Positions 42,037 through 51,044 of a stretch of DNA of 64,000 nucleotides are shown one piece after another. Position 1 is the first letter of the stretch; the number at the start of each line of letters is the position of its first letter. The translations under genes were made by a program, and so were the position numbers. The DNA lies in IMG/VR virus record IMGVR_UViG_3300018080_008436, positions 412,249-476,248 of that record, one strand, 5' to 3'. The DNA comes from a virus. The notes under the pieces are model-generated. The model did no database searches, was not told the DNA's origin, and saw only the letters and a list, made by a program, of their open reading frames with translations.

Positions 42037-42850
42037 AATATTCCTCCAATATATAAACACAACCATTGTCTGATGGACAAAAGGTCAGAATTTTATTTCC
42101 AACCTTATATATTTCAAACAAATGAGTCGCATCTCCTTCAGAGGAAAGCATATGCACAGTATTGTCACTTAAAAAGAAAAGTTTGTTCTTGACATAATAT
42201 ATGTCTTTTAGGTCTTTGCAGTCATCGATAATTGTGTACGTTGAGTTTTTTCGTATCCCCCTTAAGCAATTGTTACCACTGTCTGCAAAACAGACAGTTT
42301 TTCCCATTATTGCAACTCCAGTTGGTTTAGAAATCCTCGTATTTTTTAAATTTGATATTGAGAATCCAGCCTTACCACAACCTATAAGTGGAAAGGCGTT
42401 CTCCTCATTCATTATAAAGCATCTGTGACAATTTGTAGTGCTCCAGATGACTTGATTTTCTAATGAAGTTACATAAGTCCTTGAGTCGCTTCTTCCAAGG
42501 ACTTTTCTTCTAAATTGTTTAGCACTGTTTTTTGAGATCAAATTCTCAAAATCCATCAACTCCAAATCGACTTTGTGAATTCGGCTACCACCTTCTGAAA
42601 CTATATATAAACAATCATAACTGGAATTATAGCATATCGAACTGAAAGTTGAAAAGTCTGGCTTCTCAGTATATGTGAGTTCATAACGCCAATCAGGATT
42701 GCAGTCGCCATTATTCATCTTTCCTATGCCATCATCATGTAGGAAAAACAGATTATCCCCAACACAACAAAAATCCTTGATCTCGAAGTTGATCTCGAAA
42801 TTTCGTTGTTTTCGGGTGGTAAGGTTCTTTTCTGTAAGTTTATAGATCAT
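42002..42850 (-). CDS. NHL-type beta-propeller protein
   Basis: The protein has 282 residues from the ATG at 42850. The segment ISKPTGVAIMGKTVCFADSG followed by NNCLRGI is a typical NHL repeat (P-x-G-V-A ... V-x-F-A-D-S-x-N), and similar weaker blades lie on both sides, so it forms a beta-propeller for binding. It overlaps the previous gene by 11 bases and the terminase gene by 35 bases, so translation is coupled to the terminase. A role is unknown; NHL propellers usually bind proteins or ligands. Confidence 0.7.
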   Translation of the reverse strand: MIYKLTEKNLTTRKQRNFEINFEIKDFCCVGDNLFFLHDDGIGKMNNGDCNPDWRYELTYTEKPDFSTFSSICYNSSYDCLYIVSEGGSRIHKVDLELMDFENLISKNSAKQFRRKVLGRSDSRTYVTSLENQVIWSTTNCHRCFIMNEENAFPLIGCGKAGFSISNLKNTRISKPTGVAIMGKTVCFADSGNNCLRGIRKNSTYTIIDDCKDLKDIYYVKNKLFFLSDNTVHMLSSEGDATHLFEIYKVGNKILTFCPSDNGCVYILEEYYVESPEEAESY

Positions 42851-44207
42851 CAATGATTTCGAACTGATCTTCTACCATTCTACAAATGTGATTACCAAAG
42901 TTAATATCAACTTCCAAATGATCACCAAATGGTATAACTTGGACAACATGTCCTGTTTGTTGATAATAGCTTTCCAAAGTTGGATCAGTGCAAACAACAA
43001 TTGCGCCTTTTCCATTTTGGTAGTAATCCTGTTCAGAGTATTTTGATCCTGCTTCTTTCGTCATTGAAGATGGATTAACAAACCAAGCAGGTTTGTCTCC
43101 TTTAAAAGAAACAGTAAAAGTTGATGCCGCCTTAGATTCTTTATCTATTGTTTCGAAAGTAGGGCTTTCATAGGGAAAGTCTTTAGGTATGTCTGGTAAA
43201 CTACGTCCCTCTAAATGTAATACAGATGAATTGTCTCCTACACAGCAATGCCCTATCTTCTCCACAATTGGCTTCCAATATGCTTGATAGAACTCCAGGG
43301 AGTGATATGGATACATATCCCTGATTTTGCCCCCAGGTCTTATGTCTTGCAAAAACAAATCTTTCCCAATATCTAATGCGATTACAATATCGTCACCATC
43401 AAATAAATCAATACCATGGGAATGTTTTACCCATACTGCACTTGGATGATTATTTTCAACTGCTGAACAAGCACGTTTGCCATACTCATTCATCAACTCT
43501 TGGATTGCATCAGCGTCGATGTCTCCCCAAGCATCTTGATAAGAAGTAAGAGATTGGGCTTGCTTTATTAAAGACTTAGATGAGGCCATCGGCATTTCCA
43601 TTGGATCGGCCATTGGCATCCCTCCCATCGGATCGGCCATCGGATCAGCCATTGGATCAGCCATTGGGACATCTTCCTCTTCTTCACTTTCTTTTTTGTC
43701 CTTGGCTAAATCCTCAGAATAATATTTGTGGACAAGTTCCTTTATTTTAGAAATAATTCCGTTCAGTCTTTCTTCGCTTTTTTCTTTATCTTCTTCTTCA
43801 GCGAGTTCATCTTCGTCCATGTTGTCTATCACAAACAAAATTTCACTAACAACAGCTTTTGCTTCGAAGTAATTTACTTTCTTCTGATTCTTATCCTCTT
43901 CATCCATGCCATCCGCCGTATCCACGAGACCATCATAAATTTCTTCATAATGATCTGCTAATCTCGTCTCTGCCGAAACATCTTCTACTAATGGCTTTTG
44001 CAAATCCTCTATAGCGAATTTTTCTAAAGCGTCAATGTGATAAGAATGTTTCTCCGCAATTTGTTTGGCATCGCTATATGCTTCCCAGGCGTAACGATAC
44101 AAAGGTTCTGAGAATTTTGTAAGGTTACTGTGATGGATGGATGAGAATTTGTTTATTGTAAAACAATATCTGTCTTTTATCTTGAAAACTTTAATGTGTT
44201 TGTTCAT
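42840..44207 (-). CDS. Unknown protein with MADP repeats
   Basis: The protein has 455 residues. A helical acidic N-terminal part runs to about 180, followed by methionine/proline repeats (PMADPMADPMADPMGG, PMADPMEMPMASS) at about 180-210. A leader-like SLIKQAQSLT follows, then a globular part with many aromatic residues and cysteines (SAVWVKHSHGIDLFDGDDIV, EKIGHCCVGDN). The repeat and leader-like site together mark a hinge between two halves, as in other head-cluster proteins here. No enzyme motif is recognised. Confidence 0.65.
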   Translation of the reverse strand: MNKHIKVFKIKDRYCFTINKFSSIHHSNLTKFSEPLYRYAWEAYSDAKQIAEKHSYHIDALEKFAIEDLQKPLVEDVSAETRLADHYEEIYDGLVDTADGMDEEDKNQKKVNYFEAKAVVSEILFVIDNMDEDELAEEEDKEKSEERLNGIISKIKELVHKYYSEDLAKDKKESEEEEDVPMADPMADPMADPMGGMPMADPMEMPMASSKSLIKQAQSLTSYQDAWGDIDADAIQELMNEYGKRACSAVENNHPSAVWVKHSHGIDLFDGDDIVIALDIGKDLFLQDIRPGGKIRDMYPYHSLEFYQAYWKPIVEKIGHCCVGDNSSVLHLEGRSLPDIPKDFPYESPTFETIDKESKAASTFTVSFKGDKPAWFVNPSSMTKEAGSKYSEQDYYQNGKGAIVVCTDPTLESYYQQTGHVVQVIPFGDHLEVDINFGNHICRMVEDQFEIIDDL

Positions 44208-44218
44208 AGCTAAAACCT

Positions 44219-44261
44219 AAAAAAGGCTGTATCGTGTTTATTTCCACAAATACAGCCTTTT
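44219..44261. terminator. Bidirectional terminator
   Basis: AAAAGGCTGTAT pairs with ATACAGCCTTTT (44221-44232 with 44250-44261), flanked by A and T runs so it can act in both directions. It closes the ribonucleotide reductase transcript. Confidence 0.9.
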
Positions 44262-44275
44262 TACCTTTTATATGA

Positions 44276-47200
44276 TTACGAGTCTTTTTCGCTTAGCTTC
44301 TCACGTATGGATACTCCAAGTGCTCCGCTTTCACAATGACCGCCTGAGCAAGCGTCTCCAGCCCCGCCACCATAATTGTCTAAATTGCCATATTCATCTT
44401 CATAACATCCTGACCAGTCAACATCAATATATGTTCTAGTCAGATCTAACCACTTCTTCCAGTTCGCGACATCTTTAAGGCAATATGTCATTTTTCTAAC
44501 ATCACCTTCAAAATAGCGATCTGCAAATTGTTTTGCCCTTCTGACCCAATCCAATTTTTCTTTGTAGTTTTCTACATTATGGTTAAGCCAAGCTTCAAGT
44601 AGTTTGTCTGGAGAGTCAGGGGACAATCCTTCGTTTTTCCACTTGATCCCATTTGTTTCAAAATCTCTGGAGATCTTATTTCTTAAAGGATCAACATAGA
44701 TAATCTCTCCAATGCCAAGCAAACAATCACAAGCTTCCCAAAGATTGTCTTTAAATACTCTCAATCCGTCAACAATAAGACCGCTGGCGAATAAACTGCC
44801 ATCCCCATACTCTCTGACGATCTCTGTGATGGTCATAACTGCCGTAAAAGGCGCTTGAGGGTAATCTTTGTCCCCAGACATAGGTAACATAGAAATTCCC
44901 GCATAATACCTTCTATTGCGATAAATGTGGTTAGCAACATCATCCCATTCATGTGGCTTGATGTTAATAGTGTTTGATACATTATGTCTTAGCCAAGGAT
45001 AAATAGCCGTATCATGTCTTGTCCCTGACTCAACCCAATTCTGTTGAGTAAGCTTAACATTCTCAAGAAGAGTTATGGCACCGACCTGATTTTTGGTTTT
45101 GGCTCCATCAGGAACTTCGCATAAGAAGGTAATAACAACATCAGTGTTATTATTTGACCATACTGATTCTTCGATAGCATCTGGGTTATGTTTTTCAAAA
45201 TATTTCAGCGGAGTCTCAAGTTTGTTTGCTTGAACTCTCCTGAAATATCTTTTGGCATGATGAGGATGAATCCCAGATGCAGTTCCCAAAACACAACTCG
45301 TAGATCCAGCAGGCTTAACACATGTAGCTCTTGCACATAAATTGATGCCAAGTATTCCTGCAATCTTCTCATTAGTTTTAAGAATAAGTTTAGCACCCTT
45401 CCTTTGTAATGCAGGATCAAAGGCCATATCAGGATTATCTGCCATACCTGTCATAGAAACACCGAGAAGTGCCTCAAGCTTTACGATTTCCTGAGTGATG
45501 TTGCCCAAATAATGAAAGGTATCATACGAAGCTTGAATAGTGCCAATGATTGCCGCCGCTTTACAAGAGTCAAGAAAATCCTCTTCGGTTTTAACCTTCT
45601 TTACATTGATCTCACATAAATTGCAAAATTGCCATCCGCTAAGATATTCATTATTGTCCTGAGCGATAACAGCAGAGGCAAATTCTTTGCGGAATTGATC
45701 ATTCAAAGGGAGCTTTGGGACCATGCCGATTTCAACACAGTTATGTACATAAACTCCGTTTCCATCGAACGCATGAACAACGGGAACAGTACAATCATAT
45801 ACTTTTTCAATCCCCTTACTCTCTTTAGAGGCAACTGTAGCTATGAATTTACTCTTATTTGGTTTTCTTTTATATTGACTCAACAAACTATCAAGTTTTT
45901 GAATTTTATATGGTTCTGAAAACCCGATCCTATTTCTATAAACCCAAATAGATTCATTTGAAATAACAAGTTCATGGGCCGTTTGGCAAAAATAATCTTT
46001 TTTACCACCTTTTCCGTCAGGCATTGGTTTAAAACCCTCACCTCTACGGTTTTTATAAACTTTAGACACAATACCAAGGCGGAGGAGCATCCTTTGTACA
46101 GTTTTTAAATTGTTAAGAGAGATGCTGTGTAAACGTATTGACATCCCCTTCTTTAAATCGCCCTGGACAGATCCATCTGCATCAAAATACCCCTGAAGGA
46201 ACCCTCTATACATATCTGAAGAACTTCCCTCTATTTTACACCCTATCTCCTTTTCACCACGTTTTATTCCGTAGTATTCTGCCATCTTTTTTAACCCAGA
46301 AGAATATAACCTTAATTTACCGACATTTGACGTTTGTTTTCCTCCTGTCATTTCTTTATATGTATGAAGTCCTGACATTTTTATTCTTTTGATAGCCATC
46401 TTCATCATATGAGACCTTGACTCTCCCCAATAGTCAAGCAATGCACTATTTTTAGTAAAGGTTCCGTCCCCAAGCAAACTGCCCAACAACCAACCTTTAT
46501 CAAAGGTTTCATGAAACCCTTCTCCCTTCCATGTAAGATTTTGGTGATTATGTAAAACTATTTGATCTCCAACGTTTAGGTCTTTCAGTTCAACCCAACC
46601 CTCTGGAGTCATTATCTGGTGATTACTGGTCGCCTCTATGCAAAATCCCTCTTTAGTTTCTAAACCAAAAAGCTCTTTTTCCCCAGTTTCAAACATCCCC
46701 TTTTTTGTAGTAGGATATACTTGACCATCAACTATTGCTCCAAACTGTTTGCCCAAAAGATTTTTTGCTTTCTTCGGGCCATGATCTGTCATAACCCAAG
46801 TGTCACCACTAACACATGGATTATAAACGATGTCATTACTTTCTGCCCAAACGAAGCCTGGTTCACCAAATTCTTTGTTCAATTCAATGAATTTCATGAA
46901 CTGCTCTTTGGAGGTTTCGCTTCGCACTAAAATAACAGAATTATTTGATCTTCCTCTTTGAGGATTCTCTTTGCGCCAAGCGCCAGTTTTGGCTTTTGCC
47001 ATCTCTTCGTCTTCAGGAGAGAATAAACAAATAGATGCACTGCGGCGAATTCCACCAGACAAAACAGCATCAGAGGAATGCATCATGATATCATAAGCAT
47101 CAATTGGCCTAAGACAGTCACCAAACTTACAACATCTATTAAGCAGAACATTGATATTATATAGTGATATTTTCAGTCCATCTGGTCCAGGGGCCTTGCT

Positions 47201-47779
47201 TCCTGAGGAAATTGGAGCACCTTCTGGTCGAATTTGGGAAAAATCGAAGATCACTTCATATCCTTGATATTCTGGGAAAGGAACGTCATCTCCAATAAAA
47301 AATGAAGATAACAAAACCCCGACAGAATCGGCCCATCCTTCGATGCTGTCTGGGATTACGAAAGTCTTAGTCCCTTTAGTCGGGTTGGCTATGCCAGGAA
47401 GCTTCGCGACATGGTGGGTTTGAACTGAAAATCCGATTCCACAACCACAAAGTAAAAGGAACATACCTTCTTGAAAAAATCTTGGTCTGTCACAATACGA
47501 GACCGTACAATTGTATAACTTCTCATGCTTGTCTAGAATTGGTTTCCCCCCAAACTGCAATGCCCTTTGAGATCCAAGAACCCTTTTTCTTCGAACCATT
47601 CGTTCTGCGAAATCCATTTCTTCTTTTAATTGCTCACAAATCTCTGGCCCAAGCTTCTTTCGATGCATGTCAAATACTCTAGTGACTTGTTCTTCCCAAG
47701 TCTCTCGTCTTTTCATCTCAGGTAGGTATTTGGCATACTTCGAAAAACGTGTATATTCTTGAAGTGCTCTGACGGACAT
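44276..47779 (-). CDS. nrdJ: Class II (B12-dependent) ribonucleotide reductase with intein
   Basis: The precursor has 1167 residues; without the intein, 808. It reduces ribonucleotides to deoxyribonucleotides for phage DNA synthesis, using adenosylcobalamin. Seen: LYNCTVSYC near 88-96 (first redox cysteine), NP-CVEI after the intein (thiyl radical cysteine), QFCNLCEIN (second redox cysteine), VKPAGSTSCVLGTASGIHP (nucleotide site) and CSGGHC near the end (the C-x4-C shuttle of monomeric class II enzymes). No class I beta subunit or class III activase is visible nearby. AGGAGA precedes the ATG. A terminator follows. Confidence 0.92.
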   Translation of the reverse strand: MSVRALQEYTRFSKYAKYLPEMKRRETWEEQVTRVFDMHRKKLGPEICEQLKEEMDFAERMVRRKRVLGSQRALQFGGKPILDKHEKLYNCTVSYCDRPRFFQEGMFLLLCGCGIGFSVQTHHVAKLPGIANPTKGTKTFVIPDSIEGWADSVGVLLSSFFIGDDVPFPEYQGYEVIFDFSQIRPEGAPISSGSKAPGPDGLKISLYNINVLLNRCCKFGDCLRPIDAYDIMMHSSDAVLSGGIRRSASICLFSPEDEEMAKAKTGAWRKENPQRGRSNNSVILVRSETSKEQFMKFIELNKEFGEPGFVWAESNDIVYNPCVSGDTWVMTDHGPKKAKNLLGKQFGAIVDGQVYPTTKKGMFETGEKELFGLETKEGFCIEATSNHQIMTPEGWVELKDLNVGDQIVLHNHQNLTWKGEGFHETFDKGWLLGSLLGDGTFTKNSALLDYWGESRSHMMKMAIKRIKMSGLHTYKEMTGGKQTSNVGKLRLYSSGLKKMAEYYGIKRGEKEIGCKIEGSSSDMYRGFLQGYFDADGSVQGDLKKGMSIRLHSISLNNLKTVQRMLLRLGIVSKVYKNRRGEGFKPMPDGKGGKKDYFCQTAHELVISNESIWVYRNRIGFSEPYKIQKLDSLLSQYKRKPNKSKFIATVASKESKGIEKVYDCTVPVVHAFDGNGVYVHNCVEIGMVPKLPLNDQFRKEFASAVIAQDNNEYLSGWQFCNLCEINVKKVKTEEDFLDSCKAAAIIGTIQASYDTFHYLGNITQEIVKLEALLGVSMTGMADNPDMAFDPALQRKGAKLILKTNEKIAGILGINLCARATCVKPAGSTSCVLGTASGIHPHHAKRYFRRVQANKLETPLKYFEKHNPDAIEESVWSNNNTDVVITFLCEVPDGAKTKNQVGAITLLENVKLTQQNWVESGTRHDTAIYPWLRHNVSNTINIKPHEWDDVANHIYRNRRYYAGISMLPMSGDKDYPQAPFTAVMTITEIVREYGDGSLFASGLIVDGLRVFKDNLWEACDCLLGIGEIIYVDPLRNKISRDFETNGIKWKNEGLSPDSPDKLLEAWLNHNVENYKEKLDWVRRAKQFADRYFEGDVRKMTYCLKDVANWKKWLDLTRTYIDVDWSGCYEDEYGNLDNYGGGAGDACSGGHCESGALGVSIREKLSEKDS
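45740..46816 (-). mobile_element. Intein with LAGLIDADG homing endonuclease
   Basis: The intein has 359 residues (322-680 of the precursor). It starts with Cys (CVSGDTWVMTD), has block B ATSNHQIMT, two LAGLIDADG motifs (WLLGSLLGDGTF and RGFLQGYFDADGS), and ends with block F/G YDCTVPVVHAFDGNGVYVHN followed by a Cys. All splicing residues (Cys1, TxxH, last HN and Cys+1) are intact, so splicing should work. It is inserted at NP/CVEI, just before the catalytic cysteine, a favoured place for inteins in these enzymes. Confidence 0.93.
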
Positions 47780-47790
47780 AAAGTGTCTCC

Positions 47791-49011
47791 TTATTTCTCT
47801 ATTAAATCTTCTACAAAACTACTGACAACTTCGAACATAAACTGCTTTACATCCCCCCTAAAGTCATCCACATCATCGATTGGTTGATCCAATCGTTTCA
47901 ATAACTCTCTCCCATCTTCAACAATGTCTTCTGTGTCATCAAACGTTTGCAGTTTTATCAGAGCATCTTTGATTTCATCATGCACTTGCAATCTCCAGGG
48001 TTCTTTGCGATAAATATCACTACAATTTAACAATCTCAAGTCATGAACTTGGTTTTTGTCTGAAAAATTTCTGGAGATATGATAGCTATGAGTTGTTGTG
48101 ATGATTTGACTATCCTCAAAACATCTTTTCATAGCCCTGATTAAAGGTAAATGTCTTCCACTTTCAACATGCATTTCTACATTATCTATTAGGATTATAG
48201 ATGGGACGTATTCTAAATTCAAAAGAGAAGAAAATGTTTTCATGATTTTCCTCTCTCCATCGCTACATTCTTTATAGTGAATTGTTTCATTGGGTTTGTG
48301 TACGTAGAACCCGAACACATACTCTTTTTTAATTCTGGAGTTTCCGACAGAGAATTCCGTTTCTTCTTCTTCTATCTCAAATCCAGTTACAGCTTCAAAC
48401 AATTCTTTGAAGATCACCCATTTACCTCTGTCCAATTGGAACTTTCTTAGCTCCTGATCAAATCGAGTGAAGTAACATAATCTCATTACGAGATTTCTGA
48501 TTTTTTCAGGGTGTCCTTTCTTAAATCCCTCCTTAGTGAGTATAACTTCATAATCTCCCAAAGATGTCCCCAGAGTTGCCCTAATGCAGAAGTCGGCATC
48601 CCCATAAACACCTGACTTATCCCCTCCTTCCACATGACGAACAGCCTTACCAAGTATGGATTTTAGACGAACTTCATCATATTGTTCGTAATTAGTAAAA
48701 AGGGAGTAAATAATTTCAAGGGTTGTTGACTTTCCACAGCCATTGGGTCCGATAAAACAGGCAAAATTGCTGGTTTCATCTTTATAAGTAAAGTCTATTA
48801 AGAAGTCATGGAAGATTTTATAGTCTCTTATGTAGAGACGCTTCACTTTGACGTAAGGAAAATCTTTCTCTGAGAAATTGGGCATAGCAGAAATGAGCTT
48901 CTGAAGGTCATCAGTGACATTTGTCTCATTGGTTACCTGATCTTCGGCACAATCAAACTCAGTTTTGTTCTCTATGAAAAAATCTTTACCTTTTGTCGTC
49001 ACTTCGTCCAT
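47791..49011 (-). CDS. ABC-type AAA ATPase (AAA_21-like)
   Basis: The protein has 406 residues with GGAGG before the ATG. Walker A GPNGCGKSTT at 88-97, an ABC signature-like SDGERKIMKT, Walker B SIILIDNVEMH and a switch histidine in TTTHSYH match the AAA_15/AAA_21 families of ABC-type ATPases. No nuclease domain (TOPRIM) is fused. Relatives act in DNA repair, as defence components (OLD, Septu PtuA) or as stand-alone ATPases. It overlaps the small gene before it by 26 bases and precedes the reductase. Which role applies cannot be told. Confidence 0.8.
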   Translation of the reverse strand: MDEVTTKGKDFFIENKTEFDCAEDQVTNETNVTDDLQKLISAMPNFSEKDFPYVKVKRLYIRDYKIFHDFLIDFTYKDETSNFACFIGPNGCGKSTTLEIIYSLFTNYEQYDEVRLKSILGKAVRHVEGGDKSGVYGDADFCIRATLGTSLGDYEVILTKEGFKKGHPEKIRNLVMRLCYFTRFDQELRKFQLDRGKWVIFKELFEAVTGFEIEEEETEFSVGNSRIKKEYVFGFYVHKPNETIHYKECSDGERKIMKTFSSLLNLEYVPSIILIDNVEMHVESGRHLPLIRAMKRCFEDSQIITTTHSYHISRNFSDKNQVHDLRLLNCSDIYRKEPWRLQVHDEIKDALIKLQTFDDTEDIVEDGRELLKRLDQPIDDVDDFRGDVKQFMFEVVSSFVEDLIEK

Positions 49012-49174
49012 ACTTGCCTCCGCATAACTTCTTTGTTACTGTTCTATCAATAATCATTCGTCGTTTTTCATATTCAGTTTCAGGTTCAGGTGCAGGTTTA
49101 TTTTCTGTATTTACTCTTGCACCATCTGGCACATGGACATAGAATCCACCCAATTCATATTTTTCATCATTCAT
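48986..49174 (-). CDS. Small unknown protein
   Basis: The protein has 62 residues (MNDEKYELGGFYVHVPDGAR), short, charged, with a basic C-terminus (TKKLCGGKYGRSDDKR). It starts a few bases after the stop of the gene at 49179 and ends inside the ATPase gene. The ribosome site is weak; translational coupling is likely. Not recognised. Confidence 0.5.
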   Translation of the reverse strand: MNDEKYELGGFYVHVPDGARVNTENKPAPEPETEYEKRRMIIDRTVTKKLCGGKYGRSDDKR

Positions 49175-49178
49175 TCTA

Positions 49179-49649
49179 TTACCAATCCAAAGATCTGAGT
49201 TCTTCAGTAAGTATTCTGGGCAGTAGACTTATGTGAAATTTAAATTTTGCAACATTTCCGAGAACTGTTACACCAAACTTTCTATGAGTTTTTGACGATA
49301 TCGCCTCAATATAATCTTGTGCTTCTAATTTAGAGGTTAACTCTACAAATTGGCTGATATTCTCTCTTACCAAGAACTCTCCCAAGAAGTCGATCATGAA
49401 AGTGGAGAAGAACTCTTTCTCATATTTGATGTAGGTTTCTCTATCAAACCCCATATCATCCATGAATACTGAGAAAGTGATATCTTCGGTATCAATCGCT
49501 TCTTCATTTTCATTTTGAGACTGGACAAAAGAAAGAGATCTGATTTGAGGCTTCGTTTTTATAAAGCGCTCAATCATTTCTCGACAATGAAAACACTTGC
49601 CTCCATTCGAGTCTTGAAACAACTTATTGTTTGTTTGCTCTTTATTCAC
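49179..49649 (-). CDS. Unknown protein upstream of the ATPase
   Basis: The protein has 156 residues and a GTG start with AGGGCAAG upstream. It has a CFHC pair (GGKCFHCREMIERF), a helical acidic centre (FFSTFMIDFLGEFLVREN) and a beta-like end (RKFGVTVLGNVAKFKFHISL). A minus-strand TATAAT at 49691-49696 could be its promoter. Co-transcribed with the small protein and the ATPase; no family is recognised. Confidence 0.6.
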   Translation of the reverse strand: MNKEQTNNKLFQDSNGGKCFHCREMIERFIKTKPQIRSLSFVQSQNENEEAIDTEDITFSVFMDDMGFDRETYIKYEKEFFSTFMIDFLGEFLVRENISQFVELTSKLEAQDYIEAISSKTHRKFGVTVLGNVAKFKFHISLLPRILTEELRSLDW

Positions 49650-49716
49650 TTAATCTTGCCCTTGTTAGATTATGGTTATAAGCCTTTGATATTATAACCT
49701 GAGACGACCCAAAATC

Positions 49717-50184
49717 CTAGAACTTTATTGTCATTTTTAGGCCGACCTTTAAATTTTTCTTAAGTTTATCTCCGATTTCTTGGATATCGTCGTTCATATA
49801 GTCTGGACCTTCGCCTTCTTTGAAAGGTGTAAGTCCAATATCTGGTCTGACATGTTTCTTTATAAAATTACCTATTCTTCCCAATCTCGTCTTGGGTCTT
49901 TTGTCGAATTCTGTCTCTTGAACTGGCTCAACACTCTCTAAAATTTCTTTCTTTTCTTCGTCTGTAAGTCTAAATATCTCGGTTTTAGTTGGCGGTTTTG
50001 AGTCTTCCGTTTCGACTATTTCCACCTTATCCTCTGAAGTTCCAAAAAGAGAGTTCAAATCGTCTTGGACATCTTCCAGTTTTTCCGTCTCTTTTTGTTT
50101 TTGAAGTGCTTTTTCGGCTTCTCTAGCTTCTTTCTCCCGCCGTCTTCTCTCTTTTCTTTCTCGGAGTTTTCGTAGTAATCCCAT
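49717..50184 (-). CDS. Charged coiled-coil protein, unknown
   Basis: The protein has 155 residues. The first 40 are extremely rich in arginine, lysine and glutamate (KLRERKERRRREKEAREAEK) and should form a coiled coil; the middle is acidic; the end (FIKKHVRPDIGLTPFKEGE, KKNLKVGLKMTIKF) is basic with a hydrophobic finish. The ribosome site is weak. It is divergent from the lysozyme gene. Function unknown. Confidence 0.6.
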   Translation of the reverse strand: MGLLRKLRERKERRRREKEAREAEKALQKQKETEKLEDVQDDLNSLFGTSEDKVEIVETEDSKPPTKTEIFRLTDEEKKEILESVEPVQETEFDKRPKTRLGRIGNFIKKHVRPDIGLTPFKEGEGPDYMNDDIQEIGDKLKKNLKVGLKMTIKF

Positions 50185-50267
50185 GTGAAAGGTTTTTCTC
50201 GATTTTAGTTAGAATTATTGGTAAGTTATAGTTCAAAAAAGTCAAGTTAAAAACCTGTATCTGAAAA

Positions 50268-51044
50268 ATGATTAACAACAAAAATAATTGGTATTCTGAG
50301 GCTAGAGAAGCCTCTTTAATCGTTCAAGAAGCTGGTATCACTGATAACTGGAAAACATTGGTGTTTGCGGTTGCACTTGTTTTATCAGGGTTATCTCTAA
50401 TTGATGTATCTGAGAAGACTGGATTACCACCTGAACAAATACAACAAGCCCTCAATAATAAAGAAATAGTTGAACAAGCTCAAAATCAGGAAGAATCATC
50501 AATGCCTAGATTAGATTTCTCTGGAATCGAGGAATTAATTCGACAGCATGAAGTTTCTGGTGCCGAAAGGTATGTTAGAGTTAAAGGTAAAAACGTTGAC
50601 ATAAGAAAAGCATATCCTGATCCTATTCATGGATGGAAAGTTCCAACCATTGGTGTTGGTTATAATTTAAACAAACCTGAAGCCAGAGGGGAAATTGAAG
50701 CTCTAGGACTAGATTATGACAAAGTCCGTAAAGGAGAGCAAGCCCTAACTGATGAACAGGTAAATATACTATACCGAGACGATATAGCAAAAGCAATACT
50801 TTCTGCAAGAAGATTCCTACCGAATTTCGATCAACAACCAACTGAAGTAAAAACAGTAATCGTAGACATGGCTTTTAATTTAGGTGAAACCCGATTGAGA
50901 AAATTTAAAAAATTCAGGAAAGCGCTCGAAAACAACAATTATCAAGAAGCCGCAGAAGAGATGAAAAACTCTAGGTGGTATCATCAAGTTGGGAATAGAG
51001 CGAAAAGAAACGTTGAAAAAATGTTGGAATTTCACTCCAAATAG
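50268..51044 (+). CDS. T4-type lysozyme (GH24) with NWY leader and membrane segment
   Basis: The protein has 258 residues. A leader-like NNKNNWYSEAREA opens it, then a hydrophobic segment LVFAVALVLSGLSLIDV (about 31-47) that could be a membrane anchor or SAR-type signal. The GH24 domain follows: the catalytic glutamate candidate in RQHEVSG, then VPTIGVGYNLN with the conserved Asp and Thr, and IVDMAFNLGETRLRKFKKFR, VGNRAKRNVEKML. It would cut peptidoglycan. The lone plus-strand gene has no holin visible beside it, so it could be a virion-borne or SAR lysin. The upstream promoter is unclear. Confidence 0.85.
   Translation: MINNKNNWYSEAREASLIVQEAGITDNWKTLVFAVALVLSGLSLIDVSEKTGLPPEQIQQALNNKEIVEQAQNQEESSMPRLDFSGIEELIRQHEVSGAERYVRVKGKNVDIRKAYPDPIHGWKVPTIGVGYNLNKPEARGEIEALGLDYDKVRKGEQALTDEQVNILYRDDIAKAILSARRFLPNFDQQPTEVKTVIVDMAFNLGETRLRKFKKFRKALENNNYQEAAEEMKNSRWYHQVGNRAKRNVEKMLEFHSK

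Noticed and set aside
47791-49011. The ABC-type ATPase as an OLD or Septu defence system
   Set aside because: No fused TOPRIM domain and no HNH partner gene follow it; it lies beside the reductase, so defence is only one of several possibilities.
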